Source of the DNA: Bacteroidota bacterium
GTDB taxonomy: Bacteria > Bacteroidota > Bacteroidia > Chitinophagales > Chitinophagaceae
Reading direction: 5' to 3'
Length of the DNA stretch: 8,418 bases
Assembly (NCBI GenBank): GCA_023430465.1
Contig: JAEZAM010000020.1
Location: 1-8,418 of the forward strand
A program made the position numbers and the translations under genes. The notes under the pieces are model-generated. The model ran no database searches and was not told where the DNA came from. It worked only from the letters and a program-made list of their open reading frames with translations. The number at the start of each line of letters is the position of its first letter. Within the stretch, counting starts at the first letter, position 1. Positions 5,493 to 8,418 of this stretch are shown here, piece by piece.

Positions 5493-6881
5493 ATGACGAA
5501 TTCGCTTGACAGACGAAAGTTCCTTCGCGACTCTGCATTGGCCAGTGCCGGGTTTATGTTTTTACCTGAAGCTCTCAGGGCATTTGCACCCGTACGAATG
5601 GATAAGGTGCGCGTCGGTATGATCGCCGTAGGACTGCGCGGGCAACTCCATCTTGAAGAAATGCTGAAAAGAAATGATGTGGAGATCATTGCCATGGCCG
5701 ACCCTGATAAGAAGATGATGGCCATGGCCCAGGCACTGGTCCGTAAATACAATAAAAAAGCGCCGGTTGAATACACAAACGGTAAGACCGATTATCAAAA
5801 CCTGCTAAAGAGAAAAGATATCGATGCTGTCTTCGTTGCATCCCCCTGGGAGTGGCACGCGGTACAGGGCATCGATGCAATGAATGCCGGAAAAATTGTG
5901 GGCATGGAGGTTAGCGGAGCGATCAAACTGCAGGACTGCTGGGATTTCGTCAATACATCCGAGAAGACCGGCATACCCATCATGCCACTTGAAAACGTTT
6001 GCTACCGCCGCGATATCATGGCAGTACATAACATGGTTACGAAAGGTATGTTCGGTGAAATTCTTCACCTGCAGGGCGGCTACCAGCATGATCTTCGCCC
6101 GGTTCTGTTCAATGACGGTATTGCCGCCTACAACAATGGTGTTGAGTTTGGTGAAAAGGGATACAGTGAAGCAAAATGGAGAACGCAGCATTATGTCGAT
6201 CGCAATGGCGAGAACTACCCGACGCACAGCCTCGGCCCTGTTGGTACGATGATCGACCTGAACAGAGGCAACCGGCTGACTTCCCTGTCATCTATCGCCA
6301 GCAAGTCGCGCGGCCTGAACCTTTATGTAAAAAATCATCCCAAAGGCGGAGCGGATCATCCCAATGCAAAGCTTCGGTACAAGCAGGGTGATATCGTTAC
6401 AACCCAATTACAGACTGCGAATGGTGAGACCATCGTGCTGACATTGGATACGTCATCACCCCGTCCGTACAACCTGGGTTTTCGCGTACAGGGTACTGCG
6501 GGTATCTGGCAGGATCATCATGGTGGAGAGTTTCATGAAGGCATGATCCACATCGATCGGGTCAGCAAACCTCACGAATGGGAAAACCCGGAGAAACTCA
6601 TGAAAGAGCACGATCATCCGCTTTGGAAGCAGTTCGAGGCCAATGCTAAAGATTCTGGCCATGGTGGGATGGACTTCTTTGTGGACAATGCCTTTATCGA
6701 GTGTATCAAGAGAAATATACCCTTCCCGCTTGATGTCTATGACCTGGCAACCTGGTATGCCATCACGCCTTTGAGTGAGAAATCAATAAAAGAGGGCGGC
6801 AGCCTGCAAAAGATCCCCGACTTTACAAGGGGTAAATGGAAGACTCGCAAACCTGTGTTTGGGCGTACGACAGACTACTGA
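5493..6881 (+). CDS. GH109 family alpha-N-acetylgalactosaminidase-like protein (Gfo/Idh/MocA fold), Tat-exported
   Basis: Predicted to release terminal alpha-N-acetylgalactosamine by the NAD-dependent transient-oxidation mechanism known for GH109. The 462-residue protein begins with a twin-arginine signal (DRRKFLRDSA, R7-R8, then a hydrophobic stretch to about residue 32). The folded enzyme would therefore cross the membrane with NAD already bound. A Rossmann domain follows, with VGMIAVGLRGQ (41-51) and the acidic D70 after strand 2, then the Gfo/Idh C-terminal domain. GH109 signatures: SPWEWH (117-122), GMEVSGA (137-143, E139), ENVCYRRD (167-174), GGYQHDLR (195-202), KWRTQH (228-233), YPTHSLGP (242-249) and GHGGMDFFV (389-397). 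The YxxH pair 242/245 matches substrate-contacting residues of the Elizabethkingia enzyme. The C-terminal PDFTRGKWKTRKP (442-454) is also typical. A generic inositol or glucose dehydrogenase is much less likely. Confidence 0.9.
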   Translation: MTNSLDRRKFLRDSALASAGFMFLPEALRAFAPVRMDKVRVGMIAVGLRGQLHLEEMLKRNDVEIIAMADPDKKMMAMAQALVRKYNKKAPVEYTNGKTDYQNLLKRKDIDAVFVASPWEWHAVQGIDAMNAGKIVGMEVSGAIKLQDCWDFVNTSEKTGIPIMPLENVCYRRDIMAVHNMVTKGMFGEILHLQGGYQHDLRPVLFNDGIAAYNNGVEFGEKGYSEAKWRTQHYVDRNGENYPTHSLGPVGTMIDLNRGNRLTSLSSIASKSRGLNLYVKNHPKGGADHPNAKLRYKQGDIVTTQLQTANGETIVLTLDTSSPRPYNLGFRVQGTAGIWQDHHGGEFHEGMIHIDRVSKPHEWENPEKLMKEHDHPLWKQFEANAKDSGHGGMDFFVDNAFIECIKRNIPFPLDVYDLATWYAITPLSEKSIKEGGSLQKIPDFTRGKWKTRKPVFGRTTDY

Positions 6882-6915
6882 TTTGAGGTTGATGCGAAGA
6901 AGAGCGGAGTGCGAA

Positions 6916-7077
6916 GAGCGGAGTGTGGAGTGTGGACCTGCTTGCCGGCAGGCAGGGTGTGGAGCATGGAGTCTTGAATCTCCCAGAAATTCACTTTTAT
7001 AGTTCAGAAAATAAAGAGGCATATCATATTGTTGACACCTGGCTTCCGCAGGCAGGTCCGCACTCCGCACTCCACAC
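6916..7077. repeat. Inverted GAGTGYGG arrays between the convergent GH109 and kinase genes
   Basis: The segment 6916-6941 and the reverse complement of 7052-7077 match at 22 of 26 positions. Two of the four differences would be G-U wobbles in RNA. Each arm consists of repeated 7-nt units (GAGTGTG or GAGTGCG) ending in GGACCTGC. The loop of 110 nt is AT-rich. The arms could act as a bidirectional transcript end for the convergent genes that stop at 6881 and 7082. Otherwise this 200-bp gap has no gene. Confidence 0.6.
6937..6956. repeat. 20-bp palindrome, CCTGCCTGCC family
   Basis: CCTGCTTGCCGGCAGGCAGG is a full palindrome apart from one T-G pair. A degenerate copy, CCTGGCTTCCGCAGGCAGG, occurs at 7038-7056. 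Both are attached to the GAGTGYG arrays in opposite orientation, so the array and palindrome appear to travel as one unit. Confidence 0.65.
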
Positions 7078-7081
7078 TCTC

Positions 7082-8134
7082 TTACAACCTCGCAACTATT
7101 TCCTCCAGCTCTTCCTCTTTCTCCACAAGCCGCTGCAGCAGCGTCACCTGGTTCCCTGCACGTACCAGGTTATGCCCTGCATAAGCCGCACCATAGTAAA
7201 CGTCACCCAGGAGGTGATCAGTGAGAAAACGAAGTGCCTGCATGTAGATCATGAATTTTCCCGCGAAGACCAAGGCCTGCTTTTCGGCAGCACTTAGTTC
7301 ACCTGACATCTCCGAAAGATAACCTTCACAGATAGCGCGGAAATACTCTGTACGTATGGAGATTCGTGAAAAATCTTTCTCCTCCTCATTTACTGGCGAG
7401 AGGTAAGTACGCATCATGTCACCCGCATCGCTGATAAAATAACCAGGCATAACAGTATCAAGGTCGATCACACACAATCCAGCATCTGCGTTGTCGAAAA
7501 GAACGTTGCTGATCTTTGTATCGTGATGTGTAACGCGGATAAGAAAATTCGGATCCTCCTGGATCGCGCGATAGCGTTGCACGATCGCCTCCTGCGATTG
7601 GAGGTAATCCACGAGATTTTTGGCCTCGTCCAATCTACCTGGTTGGCCGGTTAGCAGTGCGGCATTGAACTGCTTATAACGGAGCGACAGGTTGTGAAAA
7701 TCGGGCAGCGTGATAGCCAGTTCCTGCGCAGGAAACCCGGCCAGCAGCCTTGTGAACCGGCCGAACTGCCGCGCAGCCTCGTAAGCCTGGCGCGGTGTAC
7801 TCACTACATCAATGCTGTGCGAATCCTGGATAAAACGAAAAACGCGAAAGTATCCCTCGCCATCAACAAAAAGCATATCATCGTTGCCGCTGGTGGATCT
7901 TGGCGTCACAAACAGGTAGTCAGGGTAATGCTGAGCGAGGTATTCACTGATAAGCCGGATATTTTTTGCAATACCTTCCGGTTTACGAAAAACGGAAGTA
8001 TTGATCTTTTGCAGAATAAGATCTTCCTTATCCGAACTGACCCGCCATGTATGATTGATGAGACCCGTGCCAAATGGTTTTACATCCACTTCATGCTCGT
8101 TGAGACCATAGCCGCTTAGAATCGCTTGCATCAT
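7082..8134 (-). CDS. N-acetylhexosamine 1-kinase-like phosphotransferase (APH fold, NahK-like)
   Basis: Predicted cytoplasmic ATP-dependent kinase that phosphorylates GalNAc or GlcNAc at the anomeric carbon, by family analogy with NahK of Bifidobacterium (359 aa; this protein has 350). Motifs: the nucleotide-binding part GTGLINHTWRV (22-32), with K43 in ILQKIN as probable ATP lysine; the catalytic loop HHDTKISNVLF (203-213) with D205 as base and N210; and the metal-binding DLD (224-226) in VIDLDTVMPG. The C-terminus is helical and charged. The family is often named aminoglycoside phosphotransferase, or wrongly mucin desulfatase. The start chosen is the ATG at 8134, preceded by AGAGG six bases upstream; a GTG at 8164 is in frame but unsupported, and a second ATG follows at once. 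It converges with GH109 and shares its operator. Substrate is inferred from neighbours. Confidence 0.85.
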   Translation of the reverse strand: MMQAILSGYGLNEHEVDVKPFGTGLINHTWRVSSDKEDLILQKINTSVFRKPEGIAKNIRLISEYLAQHYPDYLFVTPRSTSGNDDMLFVDGEGYFRVFRFIQDSHSIDVVSTPRQAYEAARQFGRFTRLLAGFPAQELAITLPDFHNLSLRYKQFNAALLTGQPGRLDEAKNLVDYLQSQEAIVQRYRAIQEDPNFLIRVTHHDTKISNVLFDNADAGLCVIDLDTVMPGYFISDAGDMMRTYLSPVNEEEKDFSRISIRTEYFRAICEGYLSEMSGELSAAEKQALVFAGKFMIYMQALRFLTDHLLGDVYYGAAYAGHNLVRAGNQVTLLQRLVEKEEELEEIVARL

Positions 8135-8152
8135 GAATTTCCTCTTATGTGT

Positions 8153-8160
8153 TGAAATTA
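8153..8160 (-). promoter_or_regulatory. Candidate -7-like box for the kinase gene
   Basis: TAATTTCA on the minus strand matches TAnnTTTG at four of the six fixed positions. It is called only because it sits 26 bp from the TTTG of the operator, exactly as the good -7 box of GH109 does, and 18 bp before the ATG at 8134. Confidence 0.35.
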
Positions 8161-8183
8161 TCACATCATCATGAGTATCAGAA

Positions 8184-8199
8184 GTGCAAACGGTTGCGG
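8184..8199 (-). promoter_or_regulatory. LacI/PurR-like operator upstream of the kinase
   Basis: On the minus strand this reads CCGCAACCGTTTGCAC, identical over all 16 bases to the site at 5430-5445 and in the same orientation relative to its gene. It lies 49 bp upstream of the kinase start codon. Identity stops on both sides of the 16-mer, as expected for a selected binding site rather than a longer duplicated block. Confidence 0.6.
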
Positions 8200-8204
8200 G
8201 AACT

Positions 8205-8227
8205 GGGGCTGGGGGCTGGGGACTGGG
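8205..8227 (+). other. G-quadruplex motif
   Basis: Four runs of 4, 5, 4 and 3 guanines are separated by CT, CT and ACT, with a further GGG at 8232-8234. This satisfies the usual G-quadruplex pattern with very short loops. It begins 5 bp beyond the kinase operator, on the strand opposite to the kinase message. Confidence 0.6.
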
Positions 8228-8234
8228 TGCTGGG

Positions 8235-8335
8235 TGCTGGACTTGCCCTGAGCCTGTCGAAGGATGCTGGATGCTGGGAGCTGGATGTTGAATGCTGGAC
8301 TTGCCCTGAGCCTGTCGAAGGGTGCTGGGTGCTGG
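8235..8335. repeat. GCTGG-rich array with two copies of the CCCTGAG/CGAAGGG hairpin
   Basis: A 43-bp block (8235-8277) recurs at 8293-8335, offset 58, with two differences. Each block holds CCCTGAGCCTGTCGAAGG: at 8246-8263 with the outermost pair lost, and at 8304-8322 complete. The hairpin pairs CCCT with AGGG, then has two stacked G.A mismatches, a G-C pair and the loop CCTGT. The blocks are joined by GCTGGAT/GCTGGGT units. Open frames on both strands across this tract are by-products of the repeat. Confidence 0.75.
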
Positions 8336-8345
8336 ATGAGGTTTC

Positions 8346-8371
8346 TAACCCCGGGATTAATCCCTGGGTTA
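8346..8371. repeat. 26-bp palindrome, TAACCC family, right copy
   Basis: TAACCC (8346-8351) pairs with GGGTTA (8366-8371). One C-T mismatch (8352/8365) is followed by GGG/CCC and the ATTAAT centre. It differs from the copy at 140-165 in the position of its single mismatch, so each is a decayed version of a perfect palindrome. Confidence 0.75.
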
Positions 8372-8382
8372 ATACGCCCGGT

Positions 8383-8418
8383 CCCTGAGTAGCGCATGAG
8401 CGAAGCGAATCCGCGTAT
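8383..8418. repeat. Long TGAG/CGAA hairpin repeat, cut by the window edge
   Basis: It begins CCCTGAGTAGCG and ends at GCGTAT, the point where the left-end copies continue with CGAAG. Its interior contains a second nested hairpin: AT (8396-8397) with AT (8409-8410), two stacked G.A mismatches (8398/8408, 8399/8407), then GCGAAGC (8400-8406). GCG (8392-8394) can pair with CGC (8412-8414) outside that. The outer right arm should lie just beyond the window. Confidence 0.65.

Noticed and set aside
5493..6881. Generic inositol or glucose dehydrogenase of the Gfo/Idh family
   Set aside because: PWEWH, ENVCYRRD, YPTHSLGP and GHGGMD are the particular signatures of GH109.
7082..8134. Mucin desulfatase or antibiotic-resistance aminoglycoside kinase
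   Set aside because: The HHDTKISN and DLDTVMPG motifs with a length of 350 residues fit the NahK-like sugar kinases. The other names are inherited annotation labels.
8149..8397. Open frames on both strands over the GCTGG-rich right end
   Set aside because: Their products are repetitive translations of the low-complexity tract and palindromes; no domain, no ribosome site, and they overlap the operator.
1..8418. tRNA, rRNA, insertion-sequence transposase or phage genes
   Set aside because: No cloverleaf, rRNA segment, transposase motif or phage protein is visible in either strand.

Overview
The window looks like a chromosomal segment of a Bacteroidota bacterium, most plausibly in or near the Chitinophagaceae. 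The grounds are the protein families (a DUF1680/GH127-type secreted glycosidase, a GH109 enzyme with a Tat signal, a FucP-type sugar permease, a group III truncated hemoglobin), -7 promoter boxes matching the Bacteroidota consensus TAnnTTTG, start codons mostly without a Shine-Dalgarno sequence, and intergenic palindromic and low-complexity repeats of a kind common in that group. Family assignments come from recalled protein signatures; no search was run.

Layout. 1-381: no gene; two copies of a roughly 106-bp structured repeat spaced 221 bp apart, plus a 26-bp palindrome. 430-2484 (+): secreted beta-L-arabinofuranosidase-type glycosidase with the zinc/cysteine active-site motifs. 2591-2980 (+): group III truncated hemoglobin behind a good -7 box. 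3140-3310 (+): a 56-residue lysine-rich small ORF. 3332-3868 (+): pyridoxamine-phosphate-oxidase-like, general-stress-26-type flavoprotein. A strong palindrome then separates this rightward group from the leftward genes. 3988-5265 (-): FucP/NagP-type sugar permease. 5493-6881 (+): GH109 alpha-N-acetylgalactosaminidase-like protein. 7082-8134 (-): N-acetylhexosamine 1-kinase-like phosphotransferase. 8165-8418: no gene; operator, G-quadruplex motif and dense repeats.

How the genes work together. The last three genes form a coherent candidate pathway for N-acetylgalactosamine (or another N-acetylhexosamine). GH109 would release the terminal alpha-linked sugar outside the cytoplasm, the permease would import it, and the kinase would phosphorylate the free sugar, by family analogy at C1. 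They lie in three separate transcription units, but an identical 16-bp LacI/PurR-like operator (CCGCAACCGTTTGCAC) lies 47-49 bp upstream of both the GH109 and the kinase start codons. It has the same orientation relative to each gene and the same 26-bp spacing to a -7-like box. A diverged version lies 55 bp upstream of the permease start. This predicts one small regulon run by a LacI-type regulator encoded outside the window.

The second theme is the repeat content. Five elements from both ends of the window (two at 1-332, two at 8246-8322, one cut by the right edge) share a hairpin core, TGAG...CGAA, whose geometry gives two adjacent G.A mismatches inside a Watson-Crick stem. The element at the right edge also carries GCGAAGC, known from DNA biophysics as an exceptionally stable mini-hairpin.
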